Source: Chamaelirium japonicum (Eukaryota; Streptophyta; Magnoliopsida; Liliales; Melanthiaceae). From it: 64,000 bases of DNA. The stretch covers positions 186,001 through 250,000 of the forward strand of contig CANTAL010000200.1 of NCBI GenBank assembly GCA_947650365.1. Reading direction: 5' to 3'. Of this stretch, positions 39,776-49,889 are shown piece by piece (the stretch's first letter is position 1; each line of letters opens with the position of its first letter). The notes beneath the pieces were generated by a model. It did not search any database and was not told the origin of the DNA. It saw nothing but the letters and a program-made list of their open reading frames with translations. Made by a program: the position numbers and the translations under genes.

Positions 39776-40163
39776 AAAATTGACCGATCAGTCAAATTTG
39801 ACCGATCAGTCAAGTTTGACCAATCAGTCAAACTTGACCGATCAGTCAAATTTGACCGATCAGTCAAGTTTAACCGATCAGTCAAATTTGACCGATCAGT
39901 CAAATTTGACCGATCGGTTAAGTTTGACCGATCAGTCAAATTTGACCGATCAGTCAAATTTGACCGATCAGTCAAGTTTGACCGATCAGTCAAAATTGAA
40001 CGATCAGTCAAATTTGACCGATCGGTCAAATTTGACCGATCAGTCAAATTTGACCGATCAGTTAAGTTTGACCGATCAGTCAAATTTGATCGATCAGTCA
40101 AAATTGACCGATCAGTCAAGTTTGACCGATCAGTCAAAATTGACCGATCAGTCTATTTTCAAA
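39776..40163. repeat. 18-bp palindromic array (TTTGACCGATCAGTCAAA)
   Basis: About 21 tandem 18-bp units. The variant TTTGACCGATCGGTCAAA is a perfect palindrome and the common form departs from symmetry at one base pair. Each unit carries two opposed TTGACY words, the core of the plant W-box bound by WRKY factors. The Thr-Asp-Arg-Ser-Asn-Leu frames on both strands exist because 18 is a multiple of three. Confidence 0.9.
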
Positions 40164-40260
40164 CGCTAACACTCGACAAAGCTCCTCTACATGTGTGACA
40201 GGGGGTCGTTAGCTTTGCACCACGAATCCAAGCCAGCCAAGATGGCCTCTTAGCTAACTT

Positions 40261-40272
40261 GGAGGGGGTAAC
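40261..40272 (+). promoter_or_regulatory. Element 2 polypurine tract
   Basis: GGAGGGGGTAAC immediately precedes the right LTR. It shares GGAGGGGGTAA with element 1. Confidence 0.88.
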
Positions 40273-41225
40273 TGTGGGTGCAAATTTTGGCAAGAAGTCT
40301 GCAAACAGCGGGACCCACCGGCCCTGCCTGGTGGGCCCCCGAGTACCACAGCGGGACCCACCGGCCCTGCCCGGTGGGCCCATGAAGGCTTCCGAGGGAC
40401 CCACCAGCCCTGCCTGGTGGGCCCCCCAAGTACCACAACGGAACCCACCGGCCCTGCCTGGTGGGCCCCCGAGTACCACAGCGGGACCCACCGGCCCTGC
40501 CCGGTGGGCCCATGAAGGCTTCCAAGGGACCCACCAGCCCTGCCTGGTGGGCCCCCGAGTACCACAGCGGGACCCACCGGCCCTGCCCGGTGGGCCCATG
40601 AAGGCTTCCGAGGGACCCACCAGCCCTGCCTGGTGGGCCCCCCAAGAACCACAACAGGACCCACCGGCCCTGCCTGGTGGGCCCCTAAAACGGCAGCGGA
40701 GCCCACCAGCCTTACCTGGAGGATCCCCAGATACGACAGCAGAAAACCGCCATTTACCACCAGAGAATCCTATAAATAGCAGAGCCTTCAGGAGGAGGAG
40801 GGATCGAAACTCAAATCCGAAATCCGAAATTCCAGAACCAAAACCAAAGCTCTGATAATAGATCAGTGCCATCAGTTGATATCTATTTCAGAAACCAGAA
40901 CCCAGAAATTTCTAACTCTTTGATCTTCTTCTTCTTGTCCTTGAAGAGGTCAAAGAGATTTCAGTGACACTCGGCCTGTCGAGGTCACTTCAAGTGAAGT
41001 GTTAGTGAATTCGGGTTGCTCCCTATAGCACGGAGACGTAGGCTTCGGCTGAACTTCGAGATCACATCTCTTGTGTCAAACTCTCTCTCTGATTGCCTCT
41101 CTGTTTACATATCAAAAGCAACAACTTCAATCAATAGATCGACCAACGATCTTCGACGTCAACTTCAACTTCAATTGACTGGTGCTGCGAAAGTCTTCGG
41201 GTCGGCACAAAGATTTTCCCCCACA
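40273..41225 (+). repeat. Element 2 right LTR
   Basis: A 953-bp copy of 34894-35845, 1 bp longer through CTCTCTG against CTCTCG near 41100. It has the same nine hairpin modules and a TATA box at about 40771. Internal order and module number are unchanged between the LTRs. Confidence 0.96.
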
Positions 41226-41675
41226 GAATTAGCATGGATCGTATGAATGAATTCGAATTGATCGTACGAATGAATTAGAATGGATCGTACGAATGAATTA
41301 GAATGGATCGTACGAATAAAATAGAATGAATCATACGAAGGAATTAGGGTGGATCGTACGAATGAATTAGAATGGATATATTCATGCGAAAGAATTAGAA
41401 TGGATCGTGCGAATAAATTAGAATGAATCGTACGAATGAATTAGAATGGATTATGCTAATGAGTAAGATCCATTCTTACTCATTCGTACGATCCATTCAA
41501 ATTAGAATAAATCGTACGAATGAATTAGAATGGATCGAGTTAATTAATTAGAATGGATCGTCCGAATGAATTAGAATGGATCGTATGAATGAATTAGATT
41601 GGATCGTACGAATGAAATAGAATGGATCGTACGAATGAGTAAGAATGGATTGTACGAATGAAATAGAATGGATCG

Positions 41676-44080
41676 TACAATGGATCATACGATCTATTCT
41701 ATTTCATTCGTACAATCCATTCGAATTCATTCGCACGATCCATTTTAATTCATTCGTACGATCCATTCTAATTCATTCATACGATCCAATCTAATTCATT
41801 CGTACGATCCATTCTATTTTATTCGTACGATCCATTCCAATTCATTCGTACGACCCATTGAAATTCATTCGCACGATCCATTCTAATTCCTTCGTACGAT
41901 CCATTCTATTTCATTCGTATGACCCATTCTAATTCCTTCGTACGATCCATTCTAATTCATTCCCATGAATGTATCCGTTCTAATTCCTTCGTACGATTCA
42001 TTCTAATTCATTCGTACGATCCAATCTAATTCCTTCGTACGATCCATTCTATTTCATTCGTATGATCCATTCTAATTCCATCGTACGATCCATTCTAATT
42101 CATTCCCATGAATGTATCCATTCTAATTCGTTCGTATGATTCATTCTAATTCATTCGTACGATCCATTCTTTCATATGTATCCATTGTAATTCATTCGCA
42201 CGATCCATTCTAATTCATTCACACGAATGTATCCATTCTAATTCTTTTGTACGATCCATTCTAATTCATTCGCACAATCTATTCTAACTCATTCGCACGA
42301 TCCATTCTAATTCATTTGCACGATCCATTCTAATTCATTCATACAATCCATTGTAATTCTTTTGCAGGAATGTATCTATTCTAATTCATTCGTACGATCC
42401 ATTCTAATTCCTTCCTACGATCCATTCTAATTCCTTCGTACGATCCATTCTAATTTATTCGTACGATCCATTCTAATTCATTCGCACAATCTATTCTAAT
42501 TCATTCTTACGATCCATTCTAATTCATTAGCATGATCCATTCTAATTCAGTCGTACGATCCATTCTATTTCATTTATATGATCCATTCTTACTCATTCGT
42601 ACGATCCATTTCGTGCGAATGAATTAGAACGGATCGTACGATCCATTCTAATTCATTCATACGATCTATTCTAATTCATTCATACGATCCATTCTAATTC
42701 ATTCGCACGATCCATTCTATTTCATTCGTACGATCCATTCTTACTCATTCGTACGATCTATTCTAATTCATTCGCACAAATGTATCCATTCTAATTCATT
42801 CGTATGATCCATTCTAATTCATTCGCACGATCCATTCTAATTCATTCGTACGATCCATTCTAATTCATTCGCACAATCTATTCTAATTCATTCGTACGAT
42901 CCATTCTAATTCATTAGCACGATCCATTCTAATTCATTCGTACGATCCATTCCATTACATTCGTACGATCCATTCTTACTCATTCGTACGATCCATTCTA
43001 ATTCTTTTGCACGAATGTATCCATTCTAACTCCTTCGCACGAATAGAATAGAATGGATCGTATGAATGAATTAGAATGGATTGTATGAATGAGTAAGAAT
43101 GGATCGTACGAATGAATTAGAATGGATCGTATGAAGGAGTTAGAATGGATCGTACGAATGAATTAGAATGGATCGTATGAATGAATTAGAATGGATCGTG
43201 CGAATGAATTAGAATGGATCGTACGAATGAATTAGAATGGATACATTCATGCGAAAGAATTAGAATGGATTGTATGAATGAATTAGAATGGATCGTACGA
43301 ATGAATTAGAATGGATCATATGAACTAATTAGAATGGATCGTGCGAATGAATTAGAATGGATGGTACGAATGAATTAGAATGGATACATTCGTGCGAAAG
43401 AATTAGAATGGATTGTATGAATAAATTAGAACGGATCGTATGAATGAATTAGAATGGATCGTGCGAATGAATTAGAATGGATCGTATGAATTAATTAGAA
43501 TGGATCGTACGAATGAATTAGAATGGATCGTGTGAATAAATTAGAATGGATCGTTTGAATGAATTAGAACGGATCTTATGAATGAATTAGAATGGATCAA
43601 GTGAATGAATTAGAATGGATCATACGAATGAATTAGAATAGATTGTGCGAATAAATTAGAATGGATCGTACGAATTAATTAGAATGGATATATTCGTGCG
43701 AATGAATTAGAATGGATCGTATGAATGAATTAGCATGGATCGTATGAATGAGTTCGAATTGATCGTACGAATGAATTAGAATGGATCGTACGAATGAATT
43801 AGAATGGATCGTACTAATGAAATAGTAGGAATCATACGAAGGAATTAGGGTGGATCGTACGAATGAATTAGAATGGATACATTCATGCGAAAGAATTAGA
43901 ATGGATCGTGCGAATGAATTAGAATGGATCGTACGAATGAATTAGAATGGATTGTGCTAATGAGTAAGATCCATTCTAACTCATTCGTACGATCCATTCA
44001 AATTAGAATGAATCGTACGAATGAATTAGAATGGATCGAATTAATTAATTAGAAATGATCGTGCGAATGAATTAGAATGG
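41676..44080. repeat. Higher-order satellite repeat, copy 4 (~2.4 kb)
   Basis: Anchors are TACAATGGAT at 41676, TTTCGTGCG at about 42608 and GGATCAAGTG at about 43594. The right-hand forward islet (about 43969-44002) and the AATTAATTAATTAG variant are present. Similarity then stops near 44080, so the last ~100-140 bp of the unit is missing. Confidence 0.83.
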
Positions 44081-47000
44081 ATCGTACGAATGAATTAGAA
44101 TGGATACATTCGTGCGAAAGAATTAGAATGGATTATATGAATGAATTAGAATGTATCGTACAAATGAATTAGAATAGATCATATGAATAAATTAGAATGG
44201 ATCGTGCGAATGAATTAGAATGGATCGTACGAATGAATTAGAATGTATGAATAAATTAGAATGCATGAATGAATTAGAATGGATCGTACGAATGAATTAG
44301 AATGGATCGTATGAAGGAATTAGAATGGATCATACGAATGAAATAGAATGGATTGTACGAAGGAATTAGAATGGATCGTACGAATGAATTAGAATGGATC
44401 GTAAGAATGAATTAGAATGGATACATTCGTGCAAAAGAATTAGAATGGATTGTATAAATGAATTAGAATGGATCGTGCAAATGAATTAGAATGGATCGTG
44501 CAAATGAATTAGAATGGATCGTACGAATGAATTAGAATAGATTGTGCGAATGACTTAGAATGGATCGTACGAATGAGTAAGAATGGATCGTACAAAAGAA
44601 TTAGAATGGATCCTAGGAATGAATTAGAATGGATCGTACAAATGAATTAGTATGGATCGTACGAATGAATTAGAATAGATTGTGCGAATGAATTAGAATG
44701 GATCGTACGAATGAATTAGAATGGATACATTCGTGCGAATGAATTAGATTGGATCGTATGAATGAATTAGAATGTATCATACGTATGAATTAGAATGGAT
44801 ACATTCATGGGAATAAATTTGAACGGATCGTACGAAGGAATTAGAATGGATTATACGAATGAAATAGAATGGATCGTACGAATGAATTAGAATGGATCTT
44901 GCGAATGAATTAGAATGGATCGTACGAATGAATTAGAATGTATATATTCGTGCGAATGAATTAGAATGGATCGTACGAATGAGTAAGAATGGATCGTACG
45001 AATGAAATAGTATGGATCGTACAAATGAATTAGAATAGATCATGCTAATGAATTAGAATGGATCGTATGAATGAATTAGAATGGATAATACAATGAATTA
45101 GAATGGATCGTGCGAATGAATTAGAATGGATCATACGAAGGAATTAGGGTGGATCGTACGAATGAATTAGAATGAATACATTCGTGCGAAAGAATTAGAA
45201 TGGATTGTATGAATGAATTAGAATGGATCGTATGAATGAATTAGAATGGATTGTGCGAATGAATTAGAATGGATTGTGGTAACGAGTAAGAATGGATCGT
45301 ACGAATGAAATAGAATGGATCGTACGAATGAATTAGAATGGATCATGCTAATGAATTAGAATCGATCGTACGAATGAATTAGAATAGATTAGGCGAATGA
45401 ATTAGAATGGATCGTGCGAATGAATTAGAATGGATACATTCATGCGAATGAATTAGAATGGATCGTATGAATAAATTAGAATGGATCGTATGAATGAATT
45501 CGAATGGATCGTACGAATGAATTAGAATGGATACATTCGTGCGAATGAATTAGAATGGATCATATGAAGGAATTAGGGTGGATCGTACGAATGAGTTAGA
45601 ATGGATACATTCGTGCGAAAGAATTAGAATGGATTGTATGAATAAATTAGAATGGATCGTATGAATGATTTAGAATGGATCATGCGAATGAATTAGAATG
45701 GATCATACGAATAATTAGAATGGATTCATTCGTACGAATGAATTAGAATGGATCGTACGAATGAGTAAGAATGGATCGTACGAATGAAATAGAATGGATC
45801 GTACGAATGAATTAGAGTGGATCGTGCTAATTAATTAGAATGGATCACACGAATGAATTAGAATGGATCGTATGAATGAATTCGTATGAATGAATTAGAA
45901 TGGATCGTGCTAATGAATTAGAATTGATCGTACGAATGAACTAGAATAGATTGTGCGATTGAATTAGAATGGATCGTATGAATGAATTAGAATGGATCGT
46001 ATGAATGAATTAGAATGGATCATACGAATGAATTAGAATAGAATGTGCGAATGAATTAGAATGGATCATACGAATGAATGGATCGTACGAATGAATTAGA
46101 ATGGATACATTCGTGCGAATGAATTAGAATGGATCGTACGAATGAGTAAGAATGGATCGTACGAATGAAATAGAATGGATCATACGAATGAATTAGAATG
46201 GAGCGTGCTATCGAATTAGAATGGATCGTATGAATGAATTAGAATAGATTGTGTGAATGAATTAGAATGGATCGTACGAATGAATTAGAATGGATACATT
46301 CGTGCGAATGAATTAGAATGGATCGTATGAATGAATTAGAATGGATACATTCGTGCGAAAGAATTAGAATGGATTGTATGAATAAATTTCAATGGATCGT
46401 ATGAATGAATTAGAATGAATCGTGTGAATGAATTTCAATGAATCGTACGAATGAATTAGAATGGATCGTATGAATAAATTAGAATGGATCATGCGAATGA
46501 ATTAGAATGGATCGTATGAATGAATTTGAATGGATCGTACGAATGAATTAGAATGGATACATTCGTGCGAATGAATTAGAATGGATCGTATGAATGAATT
46601 AGAATGGATCGTATGAATGAATCCGAATAGATCGTACGAATGAATTAAAATGGATACATTCGTGTGAATGAATTAGAATGGATCATACGAAGGAATTAGG
46701 GTGGATCGTACGAATGAATTAGAATGGATACATTCGTGCGAAAGCATTAGAATGGATTGTATGAATGAATTAGAATGGATCGTATGAATGAATTAGAATG
46801 GATCGTGCGAATGAATTAGAATGGATTGTGCTAATGAGTAAGAATGGATCATACGAATGAAATAGAATGGATCGTACGAATGAATTAGAATGGATCGTGC
46901 TAATGAATTAGAATGGATCGTACGAATGAATTAGAATAGATTGTGCGAATGAATTAGAATGGATCGTGCGAATGAATTAGAATGGATACATTCATGCGAA

Positions 47001-47213
47001 TGAATTGGAATGGATCGTATGAATGAATTAGAATGGATCGTATGAATGAATTCGAATAGATCGTATGAATGAATTAGAATGGATACATTTGTGCGAATGA
47101 ATTAGAATGGATCATACGAAGGAATTAGGGTGGATCGTACGAATGAATTAGAATGGATACATTCGTACGAATGAATTAGAATGGATCATATGAACTAGAA
47201 TGGATACATTCGT
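44081..47213 (-). repeat. 23-bp minisatellite, reverse run
   Basis: Three kilobases of reverse satellite after the higher-order domain. A segment at about 45100-45640 recurs at about 46650-47170 (period ~1552 bp). Nothing non-satellite is seen. Confidence 0.93.
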
Positions 47214-47366
47214 ACGATCCATTCTAATTCATTCATACGATCCATTCTAATTCATTCATACGATCCATTCTATTTCATTTGTACGATCCATTCTTACTCA
47301 TTCGTACAATCCATTCGAATTCATTCGTACGATCCTCTCACAATCTATTCTAATTTATTCGTACGA
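47214..47366 (+). repeat. 23-bp minisatellite, short forward run before element 3
   Basis: About 150 bp of forward satellite that runs directly into the truncated left end of element 3. Satellite on the other side of element 3 is in reverse orientation. Confidence 0.92.
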
Positions 47367-47367
47367 C

Positions 47368-48147
47368 TTGACCACTGTCAAGAGGAAAACCTTTGTTTCT
47401 CATCAAGCTGCCATGGCCGCCCAAGCCACTGTCAAGAGGAAAATCTCTGTTTCTCATCAAGGTGCCATGGCCGCCCAAGCCACTGGTCTCATCCAACAGA
47501 AAATTGCTCCCAAGTATAATGATCCTAGATCTCCAACAATTCCCATTCGTATAGGAGACATAGTCATTGACAAATGTCTTTTAGACTTGGGCGCAAGTGT
47601 GAACCTTTTACCGTATTCAGTGTACAAACAACTAGGACTGGGGGAATTAAAACCCACAAATATCACTTTGAGTCTCGCCGATCGATCTATTAAGGTCCCA
47701 AAAGGAATTGTTGAGGATGTCATCATCAAGGTCAACAAATTTTACTTTCCTGCTGACTTTGTCATTCTCGATACTGAACCTGTCATATATCCAAGTACAC
47801 AAATCCCTGTGATTTTAGGTCGACCATTTCTTGCAACAGCCGATGCAGTTATTCACTGTCGAAATGGAGTTATGACTCTTTCGTTCGGTAATATGCAAGT
47901 CCAATTGAATGTCTTCAATACTACCAACCAACAACATCAAATGGATAATTCCAAGGAAGTCAATATGATCAATAGTTTGGTTGGAAGTACCTTTGAGGAA
48001 TCATGTTATCATGATCCCCTCGAGATGTGTTTGGTTCATGGCAAAATGTTCAACGTTGACAAGTCCATTAAAGAAGTCAAAACATTTATGCATATTCCAT
48101 CGAGTGCTCAGCACCCTGATTTTGAACTGAAGCCTTTACCTGATTAA
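47368..48147 (+). pseudogene. Athila-like retrotransposon aspartic protease fragment
   Basis: A 259-codon open frame from the satellite junction to TAA at 48145-48147. Residues about 55-185 match the pepsin-like retrotransposon protease of Athila elements: SPTIPIRIGD, then the active-site segment LLDLGASVNLLP (Asp at about residue 73, with DLGA where many families have DTGA or DSGA), LGLGELKPTNITLSLADRS, FYFPADFVILD, and the flap/C-terminal motif VILGRPFLAT. The frame ends at ELKPLPD, normally the linker into reverse transcriptase. In intact elements the protease cuts Gag-Pol within the particle. Here the N-terminal side is lost at the satellite junction and everything after the linker is absent. 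The open frame upstream of the first ATG extends to the junction, so there is no native start. Residues 3-38 are an 18-residue duplication. The assignment is secure; function is unlikely. Confidence 0.88.
47374..47481 (+). repeat. 54-bp tandem duplication in the protease N-terminal region
   Basis: ACTGTCAAGAGGAAAA occurs at 47374 and 47428, giving two 18-codon units (TVKRKxxVSHQxAMAAQA). The duplication is in frame and lies next to the satellite junction. It may be an old feature of the family or a local slippage event. Confidence 0.85.
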
Positions 48148-48621
48148 TCTTTATACCTGCTAGAGATTTTGTTCATATGTATATATCTCTGTTTTCTTTA
48201 CATTTTAGCAATTATTGTCATTCAGATGTCTGCACTCCTCATTTATCTTCATCCCTTATTTATCATACTCATGCATCATTGAGGACAATGTTTATTTTAA
48301 GATTGGGGGTGTATGATGTACTTTTTATATAATCTTGTTTATATCTAATTTTCACAAAATTTATCAGCTTTAGTTTATATTAAAAAAAAAATTATTATAT
48401 AAAAAAAAAAAAAATTGCATCAACTTATATTGTAGTGGGACAGCTCGGCACATACGTCTCGGCGTATGTGTGTCCAGTCTGTAGTCCCCTACCAAAACTA
48501 CAGCATTCGTATAAAAATTTATAGGAATTCGCATTTGTATGTTTTCATTTTCTTTTTCATATATTAGTGTTTTTTGTAGCCTTTTTATCATCTGTTTTAT
48601 CTTTTACAAAAAAAAAAAAAA

Positions 48622-48687
<66 letters not shown>

Positions 48688-49875
48688 TTCAGAAGTTTTG
48701 CACGATAGTTTTTATGTACTTAAGTAGGACTATAAGGCACATGGTATTAAAATCTTTCTAAAGCCTGATGAATAACTTCAAGGGTAATGTCTAACCGAGT
48801 TTTCTTTATTAATACCCCGTTAGAGAGTGTGAAAATATCTTTCCTGAACTTTCACTACACTTGGACTCACACAGTTAGGGTGTAAAATCAAATTAGTGGT
48901 TGTTGACCTAATAATAACCTAGAGGCCTGATAAACTATGACTTCCTTGTCCACTTGGTTTGCTGAGAAGAAAAAATATATATCGGGTATAATTACAAGGA
49001 ACCAGTGGATTAGACTAGGTGCATCAGAAAAGGGCTACCTATTGTGAAGGTTATTTGCGGGCTTGTGATGAAAAACTCTAGCATAGGTCCATAGGGGAAT
49101 CTTGATGCCTGACACCTTACGCCAACTGGTGTGGGAGCTATCGACGAGTGCTTATGGGAAAATTATCACAAGAGTAAAAAGGCAACAAAGTTTTATTCAA
49201 GAAAAAAAAATTCAGCAGAGATATGTGGCCCACGAAGTTGATCAGTATGTATTAGATTGTGTGAACCTTCGAAAACAATCAGGGTGAAAGCCGCTGATGT
49301 AAAAATATGAGTAAGCTGGAGCATCACAGATAAAACCCACGAGGCATTAAAGTGAAAGTCCACACCTCTCGTTACCCTAGACAGGCTGTTTAGTTTTGAA
49401 TCAGTGCCTAAGGTCGTTGACCAATTCTAGGAAGTTATTTGTGTTAGCACCACTTTGGCGAATTGAACCCCTTCTGTTCAAGTCCTTACATCACTGTGTA
49501 CACAAGCATGAAAGTTTTTATATTTTCTAATGGGGATTAATCACGAGAACTCGACCTGTATACCTGAAAAGTTAGAAGTCGGGCTGATAAAAATTACAAT
49601 CTCTGTGCCTTAGACATCTTTACTCTGAGTACTTTAAATTATTTTGTGAAATATTTTTTATCTTTTATTTAAAAAAAAAAATTGAATTTTGTGGGTATAT
49701 TCACTGCAAACCCTCACGAGACAAAACTCGTCCACTGGGGTAACCTAGGGGTTTAACAGCTTGTTGCACGTGCTAAGTGCAATCACGATTCCTGCGAAAG
49801 TAAGTTAAGTTATTTTTATTCTTTTATTATTTTTTCTCGTTTATTTTGTTTGTTTTCTCGAGGACGAGAACGATT
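48148..49875 (+). other. Element 3 non-coding 3' region
   Basis: AT-rich, with no open frame that shows a domain. It includes a first polypurine-like motif (AAGATTGGGGGTG, about 48299-48311) preceded by TTGAGGACAATG, poly-A tracts near 48383-48413 and 48607-48622, and a long TA run. No RT, RNase H or integrase is present, so pol appears deleted between 48147 and the first polypurine-like motif. Confidence 0.75.
48624..48682. repeat. (TA)n microsatellite
   Basis: Nearly 60 bp of perfect TA dinucleotides directly after a poly-A tract. The Tyr/Ile-rich open frames across it are artefacts. Confidence 0.97.
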
Positions 49876-49889
49876 CAAGTTTGGGGGTG
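49876..49889 (+). promoter_or_regulatory. Element 3 polypurine tract
   Basis: CAAGTTTGGGGGTG directly precedes TGTTGAGCG, the start of the LTR. CGAGGACGAGAACGATT upstream is the type of sequence found at this place in Athila-like elements. Confidence 0.75.

Larger units (their letters stand above)
34894..41225 (+). mobile_element. Element 2: large non-coding LTR retrotransposon derivative (LARD-like)
   Basis: A complete 6332-bp element with ~952-bp LTRs (TGTGGGTGC...CCCCACA), a perfect GAATT target duplication (34889-34893 and 41226-41230), a primer-binding site and a polypurine tract. The 4.4-kb interior has no gag, protease, reverse transcriptase or integrase that I can recognise. It is mostly tandem arrays of 70, 107, 103, ~201, 118 and 18 bp. 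The LTRs differ at about ten bases and one 1-bp indel by eye, about 1%, so it is recent. Family knowledge: plant LARD elements have intact ends, long structured non-coding interiors and are mobilised in trans. The shared primer-binding site and near-identical polypurine tract with element 1 suggest a common helper of the Ty3/gypsy Tat-like type; that is inference. Confidence 0.92.
27028..41675. repeat. Higher-order satellite repeat, copy 3, split by two retrotransposons
   Basis: Satellite parts are 27028-28859, 34620-34893 and 41226-41675. Removing element 1, element 2 and one copy of each target duplication (12,102 bp) leaves 2546 bp, equal to copy 2. GGATCAAGCG at about 34757 and TTTCGTGCG at about 27984 fall where copies 1 and 2 predict. 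Confidence 0.85.

Noticed and set aside
39700..40169. Thr-Asp-Arg-Ser-Asn-Leu repeat proteins on both strands
   Set aside because: The 18-bp palindromic unit is a multiple of three and self-complementary, so the same six-residue pattern appears on both strands. No start context or domain.
28860..41225. One large nested element instead of two separate ones
   Set aside because: Each LTR pair has its own ends, target duplication, primer site and polypurine tract, and 274 bp of satellite separate them.
48539..48761. Tyr/Ile-rich small open frames across the TA run
   Set aside because: They are direct translations of poly-A and (TA)n and have no support as genes.
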